Source of the DNA: Mongoliitalea daihaiensis
GTDB taxonomy: Bacteria > Bacteroidota > Bacteroidia > Cytophagales > Cyclobacteriaceae
NCBI RefSeq assembly: GCF_021596945.1
Contig: NZ_CP063779.1
Span: forward strand, 127,501-191,500
Direction of reading: 5' to 3'
Length of the DNA: 64,000 bases
How positions within the stretch are numbered: position 1 is the first letter of the stretch; the number at the start of each line of letters is the position of its first letter. The translations under genes and the position numbers were made by a program. Under the pieces are notes generated by a model. The model made no database searches. It had not been told where the DNA came from and saw nothing but the letters and a program-made list of their open reading frames with translations. Shown here piece by piece: positions 34,765-44,749 of this stretch.

Positions 34765-35538
34765 CTAGGAGGTTGGGTGAAAAATTTTGAGTGAATTTTT
34801 GGTCGTGATAGAAGCTACTTCATCCAAAGATTTGGCTAGTATATCAGCCACCACCTGGGCAATCAATGGTATGAATTCAGGCGTATTTCGTTTGCCTCGA
34901 TGAGGAGTAGGCGCCAAATATGGACCATCTGTTTCTAACACCAAATGCTCCAAGCCAATAACCGATAATATAGGCTGCAAGCCTCCATTTTTAAAGGTAG
35001 CAACACCGCCAATTCCTAAAAGAAAACCCAACTTCACAACTTCTTTAGCCTGCTCCAAAGTTCCTGAAAAGCAATGAAAAATCCCCTTTAAGCTACCATC
35101 TTGTTCCTCTCGAATAATCTGCAAGACTTCCTCCATACTTTCTCTGCAATGGAGAACAATCGGCCAACCTTTGGCTTTTGCCCATTGGATTTGAATGCGG
35201 AGTGCTACTTTTTGCTGCTCAAAAAAAGTCTTATCCCAATATAAATCAAGCCCTGTTTCCCCAATAGCAGCAAAATCCCGTTTAGAAATCCAATCTTCCA
35301 TGATGTACAAATCTTTTTCAAAGTCTTTAGTCACATCGCAAGGGTGCAAGCCCATCATTGGAATGCAAATATCCGGATACCGTAACTCCGCATCCAACAT
35401 CATATCGATGGAGGGAATATCAATATTGGGCATGTAGAGTTTCGTTACGCCTTGTTCAAAAGCGGACTGTATGACCGTCGAACGGTCCTCTTCATACTTG
35501 GATGAATAAATATGAACGTGGGAATCAATGTAAGCCAC
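34765..35538 (-). CDS. TatD-family metal-dependent hydrolase
   Basis: A 257-residue TIM-barrel hydrolase. The metal motif DSHVHI (His7, His9), the glutamate in AIGETGLDLYW, the histidine in VLHCRES, FHCFSG, and the final aspartate in LVLETDGPYLAP are all present, matching the TatD DNase group. Members act as 3'-5' exonucleases in DNA repair or RNA quality control. Slightly shorter and more divergent than E. coli TatD, so the exact paralogue is open. Confidence 0.9.
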   Translation of the reverse strand: MAYIDSHVHIYSSKYEEDRSTVIQSAFEQGVTKLYMPNIDIPSIDMMLDAELRYPDICIPMMGLHPCDVTKDFEKDLYIMEDWISKRDFAAIGETGLDLYWDKTFFEQQKVALRIQIQWAKAKGWPIVLHCRESMEEVLQIIREEQDGSLKGIFHCFSGTLEQAKEVVKLGFLLGIGGVATFKNGGLQPILSVIGLEHLVLETDGPYLAPTPHRGKRNTPEFIPLIAQVVADILAKSLDEVASITTKNSLKIFHPTS

Positions 35539-35598
35539 AACAGTAAATAGGTTTAGTCGATGTATGGATTAACACAGCTTTGACAAAGCTTGTTCGTC

Positions 35599-36711
35599 TT
35601 AGGAGTATTTTCTACCCTTCCAAACAGTTTTTCCAGGCCAAAAATAATAAACTATCGTACACCAAGCGGTAAAGAAATAATAAATTTCAAATAGGCATAA
35701 ATGCCAAATTTTTATTTTTTGAGCTGTTTTTGATGCAAAAAAAACAAGAAAAAGAGACTGAATTAGCAATTTGCCCAGCCACAGCAATATTCCTTTCCAA
35801 AACGATAAAATCACGAGGATCACAATAGCTGGAAAAAACAACACCTGCAAGCCTAACAACACTTTCCAATACACCGGCAAACCCATGGCACCACGCATCC
35901 ACCGCTTGCGTTGTTGGAGCAAGCCAGTAAAAGTAGGGATCAATTGTGTGGTAATCAGGTTATCCGAACTGACGAGATGAATATGCTTCCCTCCTAATCT
36001 TGAAATACATCTAGACATCTCAAAATCCTCTGTCAAGCTATGATAAGTTTGTTGAAAACCTCCAGTCTGCGCATAATCACTTCTGCGCAACAACATATTA
36101 TTACCCATAGAAGTAATATTGGTCCCTAGGTCCGAAACTATCTTGACCATACCCAAATTGAGCCACCAATCCAACGACTGCATGACAGCAAAGGTATTGG
36201 AAGCTTCTACATGAGTCACGCCTGTCACCATAGCAGCATCTGCATCCTTGGCAGCACCCACCATGGCTTTCACCCATGAAGCTGGTAGATTACAATCGGC
36301 ATCTGTAAACAACAGATATTCCCCTACCGCATGTGTACATAAATGCTGCAATGCCCATGCTTTCCCATTGCCCGTGAAATCAGCTGGCTTATCTAAAGAA
36401 AAAAAATTCACATGTGAAAAGTTAACTGCCCATGATTGCAGCAATGTACCTGTCTCATCCTCACTTCCATCGTCTCCTAAAATGATTTGCAAAGAATCCA
36501 AAGGATAATCTAAGGACTCAAGAGATGCCACTATTCTGGGAACATTTGTCGCCTCGTTGCGAAATGGGATGAGTATACTAACCAGCGGCCAACTACATGT
36601 GGTTTTTTTTGATCTGTCAAAACTCTTAAAATTAACGTGCAGAAATACAATCAATAGCACATCCTGCAAAATCAACCCACCAACAATCCCTAACGCCACG
36701 AATGCCATCAT
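35599..36711 (-). CDS. Membrane glycosyltransferase, family 2
   Basis: A 370-residue GT2 enzyme. An N-terminal membrane helix is followed by the GT-A domain with VSILIPFRNEA, ILGDDGSEDET, the DxD-like TDADCN and the QQRKRW acceptor motif (near 265), then two or three C-terminal membrane helices. Processive enzymes for cell-surface polysaccharides look like this. The start overlaps the next deacetylase gene by 4 bases; together with a second GT2 at 38849 they suggest synthesis of a surface glycan or glycolipid. Confidence 0.9.
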   Translation of the reverse strand: MMAFVALGIVGGLILQDVLLIVFLHVNFKSFDRSKKTTCSWPLVSILIPFRNEATNVPRIVASLESLDYPLDSLQIILGDDGSEDETGTLLQSWAVNFSHVNFFSLDKPADFTGNGKAWALQHLCTHAVGEYLLFTDADCNLPASWVKAMVGAAKDADAAMVTGVTHVEASNTFAVMQSLDWWLNLGMVKIVSDLGTNITSMGNNMLLRRSDYAQTGGFQQTYHSLTEDFEMSRCISRLGGKHIHLVSSDNLITTQLIPTFTGLLQQRKRWMRGAMGLPVYWKVLLGLQVLFFPAIVILVILSFWKGILLWLGKLLIQSLFLVFFASKTAQKIKIWHLCLFEIYYFFTAWCTIVYYFWPGKTVWKGRKYS

Positions 36712-37334
36712 AAGCTCGCTGTCTGAAATCCTTGATCAGTTACCCAAGACAAGTAGTCTGGAAGTACTTTCCTGATTTTATCCCTGGTCTTTTCCTGATC
36801 ATGAAAGAGCACAATCGACCCAGCTTGCGTATACTGCATGGACTTTTGCAAGCATGTTGATGCAGCTTGTTGCGGATCGTAATCCCCGCTCAAAACATCC
36901 CATAAAACAATTTCATAGGTATTTTTCAGCGCATCTAATTGCCCCTTGTTCATCACTCCATACGGTGGACGGAAAAGTCTGGGAGAACACCCGAGCGTAT
37001 CTTGAATGGCATGCTGACAGCGAAGGACATCTTTTAAATACGTCCAATCCTTGGTTTGAGTGCCTTTGAGATGATGAAATGTGTGATTGCCAATACTATG
37101 TCCATTTGCCAGCAGTTCCTGCGCTAAGGTTGCATGTTTGACTACATTATCCCCTACAACAAAGAAGGTTGCAGTCATCGATCGCAGGGCTAAAAGTTCT
37201 AAAATAAAATCTGTCACACCAGGTACGGGACCGTCATCAAAAGTCAGGTAAATCTTGGGAGCATCCCTGTCTTTGTGCCAGGTAATATCTTTGAGCAGAT
37301 AGGGAATCCAAGAAGGTATATGATGCAGTACCAT
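36708..37334 (-). CDS. Polysaccharide deacetylase (NodB/CE4)
   Basis: A 208-residue NodB-fold deacetylase. Motif 1 TFDDGP is at residues 31-36 with the catalytic and metal aspartates Asp33-Asp34; motif 2 is HSIGNHTFHH with metal histidines His84 and His88; motif 3 is FRPPYG and the late histidine is in IVLFHD. It removes N-acetyl groups from a sugar polymer, perhaps one made by the adjacent GT2 genes. It overlaps the upstream phosphatase-side intergenic by only 6 bases and the GT2 by 4. Confidence 0.92.
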   Translation of the reverse strand: MVLHHIPSWIPYLLKDITWHKDRDAPKIYLTFDDGPVPGVTDFILELLALRSMTATFFVVGDNVVKHATLAQELLANGHSIGNHTFHHLKGTQTKDWTYLKDVLRCQHAIQDTLGCSPRLFRPPYGVMNKGQLDALKNTYEIVLWDVLSGDYDPQQAASTCLQKSMQYTQAGSIVLFHDQEKTRDKIRKVLPDYLSWVTDQGFQTASL

Positions 37335-37340
37335 GATCGT

Positions 37341-38552
37341 TTAGGAAAATTGTATGCTCAGCATAGTCACATCATCTCGCTGTGGCGCTCCTTGATTGAA
37401 ACCCTTTAACTCCTGAAAAAACAGGGCATGAAACTCATCCGGATTCAGATGTAACCGCTTCTTTACAAACTGCATAAATCGATGATCTCCATACTCTTCT
37501 TCTTGAGGATTCATACTTTCAGTCAAGCCATCTGTATATAAATGAATGGTAAAGCCTTTGAGATGTTCTCGACTACCCACTTCCAAAAAAGGCAACTCTT
37601 CAAAGGCACCAAGGATAGTCGTCCCCGCTCCTAGCAATTCAGATCTATTTTCTTTTTCCCAACATAAAACAGGAGGATTGTGACCTGCATTGATGTAGGA
37701 AAGTTTCCGCTCTTTGTAATTATAGTAGCCTAAGAAAAAGGTTATGAATCGCTCTCCCTTAGTATTTTCAAAAAGTGTATAATTTAATTGCTCTACAATC
37801 ATCTGTAGATCAGAGGAACTCCGCAACAAGGTCCGCAAAGCAGCCTGAAAATTTGACATCAATAAGGCGGCAGGCATCCCCTTTCCCGATACATCCGCAA
37901 TGCAGAAAAACACTTCATCTTTAGATTTATGAATCAAATCATAGTAATCACCACCTACCGTGGAATGTGGCACATAGGTGACTTTGGCGTGCAAAGGCGA
38001 AGACTTTGGCAATTGAGCTGGAAAAAGCATGCGCTGCACATTACTTGCAATCTCTACTTCTCTATTCAAACGCTCCTGTTCCAATTGCTTTTTGGCAAAA
38101 CGCTTATTTTCCAATGCGACTACCAGAATATTGGTCAAAGCTTGAGTAAAGTCCAAATCAAGCTCTAACTCGGGATCCTTTTTGCGAAGGAAAAGAATCG
38201 CCAACATGTTGTCTTTGTGAAAAACCGGTAAGTAATTTTCAAGCTCACCAAAAGAATAGCCCTGATCTACTTCCAAGTTAAGTGTACCCGCAGATTTGTC
38301 ATAGGTTACAGAACTTCTTGGGATAAACTCAGGGACAACGCCCTTGACCCCATGTGCAAGTTTCTTTTCATAGGATTCACTACCTTGCATGTACAGCAAT
38401 ATGGATTTGATATTTAAGTGTACCAAGCAGGTAAACTTAAAAATATCCAGCAGGACATTTGCAGGCTTATTCTCATTGATCGCTTGCGTGATCTCCAGTA
38501 GTGCCTTAAGCTCTAATTCTTTTTTATGATATTTTTCTGTTTGCAACGTCAA
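37341..38552 (-). CDS. PP2C-type serine phosphatase, RsbU/SpoIIE-like
   Basis: A 403-residue protein. Residues ~1-150 are a GAF-like sensor region after a short coiled coil (KKELELKALLEITQAI). The C-terminal SpoIIE/RsbU phosphatase domain has GGDYYDLI and ADVSGKGMPAALLMS with the metal aspartates, and YINAGHNPP and DDVTMLSI at the end. Such proteins dephosphorylate anti-sigma-factor antagonists. The start is TTG at 38552, as no ATG lies in frame; it is 11 bases after the small protein gene. Confidence 0.9.
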   Translation of the reverse strand: MTLQTEKYHKKELELKALLEITQAINENKPANVLLDIFKFTCLVHLNIKSILLYMQGSESYEKKLAHGVKGVVPEFIPRSSVTYDKSAGTLNLEVDQGYSFGELENYLPVFHKDNMLAILFLRKKDPELELDLDFTQALTNILVVALENKRFAKKQLEQERLNREVEIASNVQRMLFPAQLPKSSPLHAKVTYVPHSTVGGDYYDLIHKSKDEVFFCIADVSGKGMPAALLMSNFQAALRTLLRSSSDLQMIVEQLNYTLFENTKGERFITFFLGYYNYKERKLSYINAGHNPPVLCWEKENRSELLGAGTTILGAFEELPFLEVGSREHLKGFTIHLYTDGLTESMNPQEEEYGDHRFMQFVKKRLHLNPDEFHALFFQELKGFNQGAPQRDDVTMLSIQFS

Positions 38553-38563
38553 TGATCTATCAA

Positions 38564-38815
38564 TTAAAGAGCATTATGCTCCATTAAACCTTTTTTAGTA
38601 GCTAAATAATATAAGTTTTGGCCCTCTTTTTTGAAATCAACCGTGCGGAAAACCTCCTCATCAGGCTCGAATAAACACTTGATGAAGCCTTTTTGGCATA
38701 AGGATGCAAGTGTATCCAACAATTGAGCATCTTCCCAACCCAAGGTATCTTTGATATAATCATAATGTTGGACAAAATACAACTCATCCAATAAATCAAA
38801 TTCCAGATCTGTCAT
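38564..38815 (-). CDS. Small conserved-looking protein of unknown function
   Basis: An 83-residue acidic protein rich in helix. LEFDLLDELYFVQHYDYI, LLDTLASLCQKGFIKCL and a final YYLATKKGLMEHNAL have the rhythm of a winged-helix fold, but I cannot assign a family. It lies between a GT2 gene (33 bases upstream) and the RsbU-type phosphatase (11 bases downstream) on the same strand, so it is likely part of that operon. Confidence 0.6.
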   Translation of the reverse strand: MTDLEFDLLDELYFVQHYDYIKDTLGWEDAQLLDTLASLCQKGFIKCLFEPDEEVFRTVDFKKEGQNLYYLATKKGLMEHNAL

Positions 38816-38848
38816 GGATTTTTACCTATTTATTTCGCTAAATTAATG

Positions 38849-39955
38849 CTATCTGAAAGATTTTCTTCCCTTCCATTCGATTTTTCGAAAAAAAGTCTGA
38901 ATACCAACCGCTACCACATATACAGGATGTACCAGCGAAGTCAGTAGCCATACTTTAGGTGGTTGGGATATCCCATATGATTGCAACAGTGCCCCTAACA
39001 CAAATCGTTCCACATACACCTTCATCGCAAGCAACAAACAAGCCAACCACCAAAACTCCGGTGATAAAAACGGAAAAATGAATAAGAAAAAAAATCCCAT
39101 TTGAACTAGCGTTGGGAACAACGCAGCAAGCACGTGGTAGTTGAATCCGTGAGCTCTCCATTTGGATGCCCAACGAATTCGTTGCTGAAACAACTTCCGC
39201 CAGTTCTCTATTGGTTCAGTAAATACGAGTGCTTCAGGTTCAGCCTGAAAAGCTATCGCAGAAGGGCCGAAACAAGTATTGATTTTTTTTAACAAAAATT
39301 CATCATCTCCTGAAAGTACTTGCTCGTTGCCCGTATATCCCTCCACCTGTTGAAAAGCAGACTTTCGATACAGCATATTGGCAGCACTGCACATCAGCGG
39401 CTTTCCTGTGTATATCCCCATTCGCGTCACAAGTCCAATACTTGCCCAATCCACTTGTTGAAATCCGTGGAAAAACCCTCCCTTATCTATACTCATCACA
39501 GGTCCTGCCACCAATTGGGTATGCTCCTGCAATCCAAACGCCATAGCTTCAATCCAATTTGTAGAAACTACACAATCGGCATCAGTCGTCAAAATCAGCT
39601 CATAAGCACTGTTTTCAAGAGCATAACTGACGGCAGCCTTCTTACCTTCACCTGGATTGGAAAGTAAACGAATCTTGAACTGAGGAAATCTCTCTTGGAT
39701 TTGTCTAACAATCAGACAACTTTTATCCGTCGAATGATCATCCACACATAAAATCTCAAAAACAGGATACTTATTGGAAAGAATGCTTTCCAAGCACTGA
39801 TTCAAATGCATCGCTTCATTTCTAAACGGCAAAATAATACTCACAGGTTTATGCTTGCTTGAAAGATGCAATTTGTGCGGAACACTTGCTAGCCGATGCA
39901 AGCCTAACAAAAGGAGCTGATAAACTATCCCAAAGAATATGTACAAGGTAAACAT
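38849..39955 (-). CDS. Membrane glycosyltransferase, family 2
   Basis: A 368-residue GT2 enzyme similar in plan to the one at 35599: one N-terminal membrane helix, a GT-A domain with VSIILPFRNEA, CVDDHSTD, TTDADC and the acceptor motif FQQRIRWASKW, and C-terminal membrane helices. The second copy in the same operon suggests two steps of one glycan pathway. It is divergent from ruvC across 21 bases. Confidence 0.9.
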   Translation of the reverse strand: MFTLYIFFGIVYQLLLLGLHRLASVPHKLHLSSKHKPVSIILPFRNEAMHLNQCLESILSNKYPVFEILCVDDHSTDKSCLIVRQIQERFPQFKIRLLSNPGEGKKAAVSYALENSAYELILTTDADCVVSTNWIEAMAFGLQEHTQLVAGPVMSIDKGGFFHGFQQVDWASIGLVTRMGIYTGKPLMCSAANMLYRKSAFQQVEGYTGNEQVLSGDDEFLLKKINTCFGPSAIAFQAEPEALVFTEPIENWRKLFQQRIRWASKWRAHGFNYHVLAALFPTLVQMGFFFLFIFPFLSPEFWWLACLLLAMKVYVERFVLGALLQSYGISQPPKVWLLTSLVHPVYVVAVGIQTFFRKIEWKGRKSFR

Positions 39956-39976
39956 GAAATGGCGTAATTTGCAGGA

Positions 39977-40552
39977 ATGAGTAATGTAATCAAAAAACCC
40001 GCTTCCGAAAAAATTATTTTAGGTATTGACCCCGGCACAAATGTGATGGGTTATGGCTTAATCTTGGTGGAAGGGAATAAATACAGTCTACTACAGTTTG
40101 GAGTGATTCATTTAAAAAAATATACCACTCATGAACTTAAATTAAAAAAAATCTTTGAACGCATCACAGGACTAATCGATGAGTTTCATCCCGATGGAGT
40201 TGCATTGGAAGCTCCATTTTATGGCGAAAATATACAATCCATGCTCAAATTGGGAAGAGCACAAGGCGTGGCTATGGCAGCAGCCTTGGCCAGAGAAATT
40301 CCTATTGCTGAATATTCCCCCAAAAAAGTCAAACAATCAGTAACCGGAAATGGAAATGCTTCTAAAGAGCAAGTAGCCGAAATGTTGAAGACCCTGCTGC
40401 ATATTCAGGAATTGCCCAAACTTTTAGATGCCACAGACGCATTGGCGGTAGCACTATGCCATCATTTTCATGCAGGAAGATTGCAGACAAGGGGTAGAAC
40501 AGGCGGCTGGAAATCCTTTTTACAAGAAAATCCAGACCGTCTTAAATCTTAA
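39977..40552 (+). CDS. ruvC: Holliday junction resolvase
   Basis: A 191-residue RuvC that cuts four-way junctions in recombination repair. Catalytic acidic residues are visible: Asp18 in [12 protein letters not shown], Glu78 in [11 protein letters not shown], and Asp151/Asp154 in [13 protein letters not shown]. It is slightly longer than E. coli RuvC (173) because of N- and C-terminal tails. Its 3' end overlaps the convergent barrel gene by 4 bases. No ruvA or ruvB in the window. Confidence 0.96.
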   Translation: MSNVIKKPASEKIILGIDPGTNVMGYGLILVEGNKYSLLQFGVIHLKKYTTHELKLKKIFERITGLIDEFHPDGVALEAPFYGENIQSMLKLGRAQGVAMAAALAREIPIAEYSPKKVKQSVTGNGNASKEQVAEMLKTLLHIQELPKLLDATDALAVALCHHFHAGRLQTRGRTGGWKSFLQENPDRLKS

Positions 40553-41094
40553 AAACTTTTCCCTACGGATAATTGCAGCGTTCTGTTTTTGACATTGAAG
40601 TCAAAGTAATTTAGACTAATCAACCCATAATCATAGGCAATTTGTACATTGAAACCTTGAGGTAAGTCCATCCCTACGCCTACCAAAGCAGACAAATCAT
40701 ATCCTCGCAAAATAGCAGTAGTCTGTGAAATGGTACCATCTGGATTTGTTCTTTTTCTTCCAGCAAGTATACTCGCTTGAGGTCCCAAAAATGCATTGAA
40801 CTGATCCAAAAATTTATAACGGGCTATCACAGGAACACTGAGATAATTGAAATTTTCCGAGATACCTGAGCTTTTTTGATCATTATATCCTTTTTGACTG
40901 TAATAAGCCCCAGCTTCCAATACAATGTTTTCCTTCCACTCATAAGCATAATAGGCCCCAAGATGAATCCCCGCACGGTTAGCAAATGCAAACTGATTGA
41001 TATTGGACACATTTGCCCCTGCACGTACCCCGAACTGAGCATTTGCCTGCATCCCTACCGAAGAAAGTATCAATAGGAGAAGTAGTTTTTTCAT
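40549..41094 (-). CDS. PorT-family outer-membrane beta-barrel protein
   Basis: A 181-residue protein with a signal peptide ([20 protein letters not shown]) and a glycine-rich barrel beginning [12 protein letters not shown], ending with aromatic F. The look is that of the PorT/OMP_b-brl_2 family, common in Bacteroidota outer membranes. It is a paralogue of the protein at 44750 (shared start [18 protein letters not shown]). Exact role unknown. It overlaps ruvC by 4 bases in convergent orientation. Confidence 0.82.
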   Translation of the reverse strand: MKKLLLLLILSSVGMQANAQFGVRAGANVSNINQFAFANRAGIHLGAYYAYEWKENIVLEAGAYYSQKGYNDQKSSGISENFNYLSVPVIARYKFLDQFNAFLGPQASILAGRKRTNPDGTISQTTAILRGYDLSALVGVGMDLPQGFNVQIAYDYGLISLNYFDFNVKNRTLQLSVGKSF

Positions 41095-41311
41095 GGCTTC
41101 TATTGTTTTAATTATTGGTGATTTTGATACTTTTCAAAACGCCCCGAATATACTAGAATCCACGAATGAATCATGCAAAATGATCAGAAAAACTTGAGTT
41201 CACTGCTCACGGTTAACTGCTCACTAGTCACCAATCACTTCCCCCTTGATTTTTTGCGAAATTTTCTTTAACTATTCAGGCCAATTAGCCAAACATAAAC
41301 CCAAACAGCTC

Positions 41312-42616
41312 ATGAAGAACCTCCCCTACTCTTTTCAAACACTAATTCCCCTCCTTATACTAGTCTTGATTTTTGGATGCTCAGAAAGCAGCACAGAGAT
41401 GACTTTTGACTCCAGCAAACTCAGAAAAGCAAGTCAGGAAGAAGTAGATCAAGTAGTCGAAGCATTTATCATGGCTCAAGATGGTGAAGTAATTGAAATT
41501 CCTGCTGGATTTTATGCCATCAAAACCCAACTGATTTTAGACAACAAATCCAATATCACCATCAAAGGTGCTGGAATGGCCGAAACGGTATTATCCTTTC
41601 GAGATCTTAGGTCGGGCGGTGAAGGTGTCAAATTGGTTGGAAATAATATTCGTATACAAGATCTTAGCATTGAAGATGCCCCAGGTGATGGCATCAAAAG
41701 CCAGCACTGCGACGGAATTACATTTTACCGCATCAATGTCACGTGGACCAACGGAGACAAATCCAAAAATGGCACCTACGCCATCTATCCCGTCCAATGT
41801 AAAAATGTACTCATAGATGAATGCATTGCCTCCCATTCCAAGGATGCGGGAATTTATGTAGGACAATCGGAAAATATCATCGTCAGAAATTCATTGGCTT
41901 TCGGAAATGTGGCTGGCATCGAAATCGAAAACTCTGATAATGCAGAAGTATATGGGAACACAGCACGGGATAATTCAGGCGGCATTTTGGTATTTAACTT
42001 GCCAGGATTACCCAAATCAGATGGAATAGGCACCAAGATCTACGATAATGACATCCTCTCCAATAATCATGTCAATTTTGCCACTCCTATAGGCGAAGAT
42101 CCCAACGGCAATACGGTAACCATGATTCCTCCCGGTTCGGGAATCGTTTTATTAGCCGCAAAGGATGTGGAAATCTACAACAATCGAATTCACCAAAACA
42201 AGACGGTAGGCATTGCTATCGCCAATTACCATGTCACAGGTTTCCCCATGGATGCCGCCAATTGGTCACCTTTTTCAAAAAATATCTACCTACACAGCAA
42301 TGATTATCAACGCAGCAGAAAGATCCCAGATCTTAGCAAAGAAATGGGACAATTGATATCGGTATACAACGCCCATGGCAAAGGGAAAAGTCAGGATATT
42401 GTGTACGATGGATTTTGGGATACATCGGTAGCCTCAAGCATAGAAGAAAATCCTATGAATATTTGTATCAAGGAAGCCTCTATGGACAAACTCCGCTTCA
42501 CCCTATTTGACCTGTGGGAAGGGGAATCCAATATCAAGTCCTCCAAGGACCATAGTTTCTTCAACTGTTCCCTTAGCATCTCCACTGATGTATCTTCACT
42601 AAGTTTAGCCAATTAA
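41312..42616 (+). CDS. Parallel beta-helix repeat lipoprotein (TIGR03805-type)
   Basis: A 434-residue protein. I start at ATG 41312, which yields a lipoprotein signal with lipobox IFGCSES; the upstream in-frame start at 41246 would bury it. The body is a right-handed beta-helix with short repeats such as NIRIQDLSIEDA, NIIVRNSLAFGN and AEVYGNTARDNSG. This family usually lies next to a di-haem cytochrome of the SO2930 type, and indeed that gene follows after one base. The pair probably works together at the outer membrane or periplasm; substrate unknown. Confidence 0.85.
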   Translation: MKNLPYSFQTLIPLLILVLIFGCSESSTEMTFDSSKLRKASQEEVDQVVEAFIMAQDGEVIEIPAGFYAIKTQLILDNKSNITIKGAGMAETVLSFRDLRSGGEGVKLVGNNIRIQDLSIEDAPGDGIKSQHCDGITFYRINVTWTNGDKSKNGTYAIYPVQCKNVLIDECIASHSKDAGIYVGQSENIIVRNSLAFGNVAGIEIENSDNAEVYGNTARDNSGGILVFNLPGLPKSDGIGTKIYDNDILSNNHVNFATPIGEDPNGNTVTMIPPGSGIVLLAAKDVEIYNNRIHQNKTVGIAIANYHVTGFPMDAANWSPFSKNIYLHSNDYQRSRKIPDLSKEMGQLISVYNAHGKGKSQDIVYDGFWDTSVASSIEENPMNICIKEASMDKLRFTLFDLWEGESNIKSSKDHSFFNCSLSISTDVSSLSLAN

Positions 42617-42617
42617 T

Positions 42618-43736
42618 ATGCGTAGTAGTTATTTCATACCTTTCTATTTTTCCCTGTTGATGGTATTTGCTTGTTCCCAGCCAACAAAAGAACAACATGC
42701 GGTAATTGCTTTGCCGGAATTTGTAGACTTTCAAGCACCCGATAAAAATCCAGCTGAATTAAATTTGGATGAATTCCCATTGGCTAAATTATCGGATTAC
42801 GGTTTTTTCAAAGGAGTCATGCGAAGCCTTACCCCCAATGAAGGCGTATTGTTGTATGAACCCGCTTCTTCCTTATTCACAGATTATGCATTCAAATCCC
42901 GATACATTTGGATGCCGGAGGGGACTGCTGCGAGTATTCACACGGATGAGGAAGGCACGATGGATTTTCCCGCGGGAACAGTCATTATCAAAAACTTTTA
43001 TTACCCCATGGATTTCCGTAAACCCGAGGAAGAGCGTAGAATCATAGAAACTCGCTTGATGGTGAAAGCTAATGAACAATGGGAGGCCTACCCCTATGTT
43101 TGGTCAGATGATCAATCCGATGCGCAGCTAAAAGTAATCGGAGGGGAAAAACAAGTGAGTTGGATTGATGAGGAAGGACAAACACAGCTTATCAATTACA
43201 TCATTCCGAACAAAAATCAATGCAAGAGCTGCCATAACATCCATGAGCAGCTTGCCCCGATAGGAGTAAAAGTCAAGCATTTGAATCATGCCATCACTTT
43301 TGAAGATGGTACTCAGAATCAATTGGTCAAATGGGCTGATACAGGCAAACTCAACAACTTCTCACTTGAAAGCACTTACCCCACCATGATCAATTACCAA
43401 GACAAAAGCCAATCACTCGAATTGAGAGCCCGAGCCTATTTGGACATCAACTGTGCCCATTGCCATCGGGCAGAAGCACCTGCCAGTACTTCGGGGCTAT
43501 TTTTGACCTATGAAGAAACAGAACCACTACAATTGGGGATACTCAAAACACCTGTGGCAGCAGGTTTCGGAGCAGGAAGTTTTAAATACGACATTGTCCC
43601 CGGCAAAGCCGATGAATCCATCCTCACCTACCGCATGGGTACCAACCAAGTCGGCGCCGCCATGCCCGAAATCGGCAGAGTTACCGTGCATCAAGAAGGA
43701 TTAGAGCTAATAAAACGATGGATTAACGAGATGTAA
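42618..43736 (+). CDS. SO2930-family di-haem c-type cytochrome lipoprotein
   Basis: A 372-residue protein with a lipobox-like VFACS at about residues 14-18. Two haem c sites are seen: CKSCH and CAHCH. The N-terminal half is the conserved SO2930 domain (YEPASSLFTDYAFKSRYIWM region), the C-terminal half the cytochrome. It starts one base after the beta-helix gene, so the two are coupled, matching the known association of these families. Electron partner unknown. Confidence 0.88.
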   Translation: MRSSYFIPFYFSLLMVFACSQPTKEQHAVIALPEFVDFQAPDKNPAELNLDEFPLAKLSDYGFFKGVMRSLTPNEGVLLYEPASSLFTDYAFKSRYIWMPEGTAASIHTDEEGTMDFPAGTVIIKNFYYPMDFRKPEEERRIIETRLMVKANEQWEAYPYVWSDDQSDAQLKVIGGEKQVSWIDEEGQTQLINYIIPNKNQCKSCHNIHEQLAPIGVKVKHLNHAITFEDGTQNQLVKWADTGKLNNFSLESTYPTMINYQDKSQSLELRARAYLDINCAHCHRAEAPASTSGLFLTYEETEPLQLGILKTPVAAGFGAGSFKYDIVPGKADESILTYRMGTNQVGAAMPEIGRVTVHQEGLELIKRWINEM

Positions 43737-43771
43737 ATATGTGGATGTGGATAAGGCAGATGGTTGGTTTA

Positions 43772-44516
43772 TTTTAGATCTTAGATTTCAGATTTAATCT
43801 GTGCTAATCTGCGAAATCTGTGGACTTTTTAACTTTAGATTTTAGACCTGCCTACCGTAGGGAAGTTTGAGGATTGGAGTAAATGCTAAGCTTTGAGTTG
43901 AAATAAAAAAATCTATCCAACATCATCAATCCTATTGATAAAAAAGAAATTAACAATGATCCCTTCGTGTAATCCGTGTCATTCGTGGACTATTCTATTT
44001 TAGATTTTAGAAGGCAGATTTCAGATTTATTCTGTGCTAATCTGCGAAATCTGTGGACTTTTAAATTTTAGATTTCAAAATTCGTGAAATTACTAGGCCA
44101 TGCGCCAACAATAAAAATCTATCCAACATCATCAATCCTATCGATAAAAAAGAAACTAACACTGATCCCTTCGTGTAATCCGTGTCATTCGTGGACTATT
44201 CTATTTTAGATTTTGGAAGGTAGATTTCAGATTTAATCTGTGCTAATCTGCGAAATCTGTGGACTTTTTAACTTTAGATTTTAGACCTGCCTACCGCAGG
44301 GAGGTTTGAGGATTAGAGTAATTGCTAAGCTTTGAGTTGAAATAAAAAAATCTATACAAACACATCAATCCTATTGATAAAAAAGAAACTAACACTGATC
44401 CCTTCGTGTAATCCGTGTCATTCGTGGACTATTCTATTTTAGATTTTAGAAGGTAGATTTCAGATTTATTCTGTGCTAATCTGCGAAATCTGTGGACTTT
44501 TTGATTTTAGAATTCG
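43772..44516. repeat. Tandem repeats of 206/233-base units
   Basis: The motif CTGTGCTAATCTGCGAAATC recurs at 43799, 44032, 44238 and 44471 (spacings 233, 206, 233), each time followed by TGTGGACTTTT and preceded by TTAGATTT/CAGATTTA. Between motifs, further blocks (CCCTTCGTGTAATCCGTGTC and ATTCGTGGACTATTC) are repeated. The copies are imperfect. No gene is seen in the ~1 kb stretch 43737-44749; 44519-44690 holds a different low-complexity repeat-like sequence. The core motif recurs near 62441. Confidence 0.88.
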
Positions 44517-44693
44517 TGTCATTCCTGCCTGCCATTCGTGGACCGCCTAAAAATAATTAACCGCGAAGCAAGCCAAGATTTTGCGCCAAGTACCCAAAAC
44601 CAACAAAACTTTGTGCCTTCGTGCCTTTGTGGCAAACCATTCCAAAAACAGCGCCTTTGAGCCCCTGTCTTCCGCCAGGCAGGTCTGCGTGAA

Positions 44694-44730
44694 ACAAAAA
44701 AACCTCCCCCATTTTCGTGGAAGAGGCCTT
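44694..44730 (-). terminator. Intrinsic terminator of barrel gene
   Basis: On the minus strand GCCTCTTCCA pairs with TGGGGGAGGT (G-U pairs) around CGAAAA and is followed by seven T, about 20 bases after the stop at 44750. Confidence 0.75.
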
Positions 44731-44749
44731 TCTTTAGTTCCAATAATTC

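Noticed and set aside
43772-44516. Possible CRISPR array
   Set aside because: Units are over 200 bases, imperfect and not separated by unique spacers of 30-40 bases; no cas genes are present.
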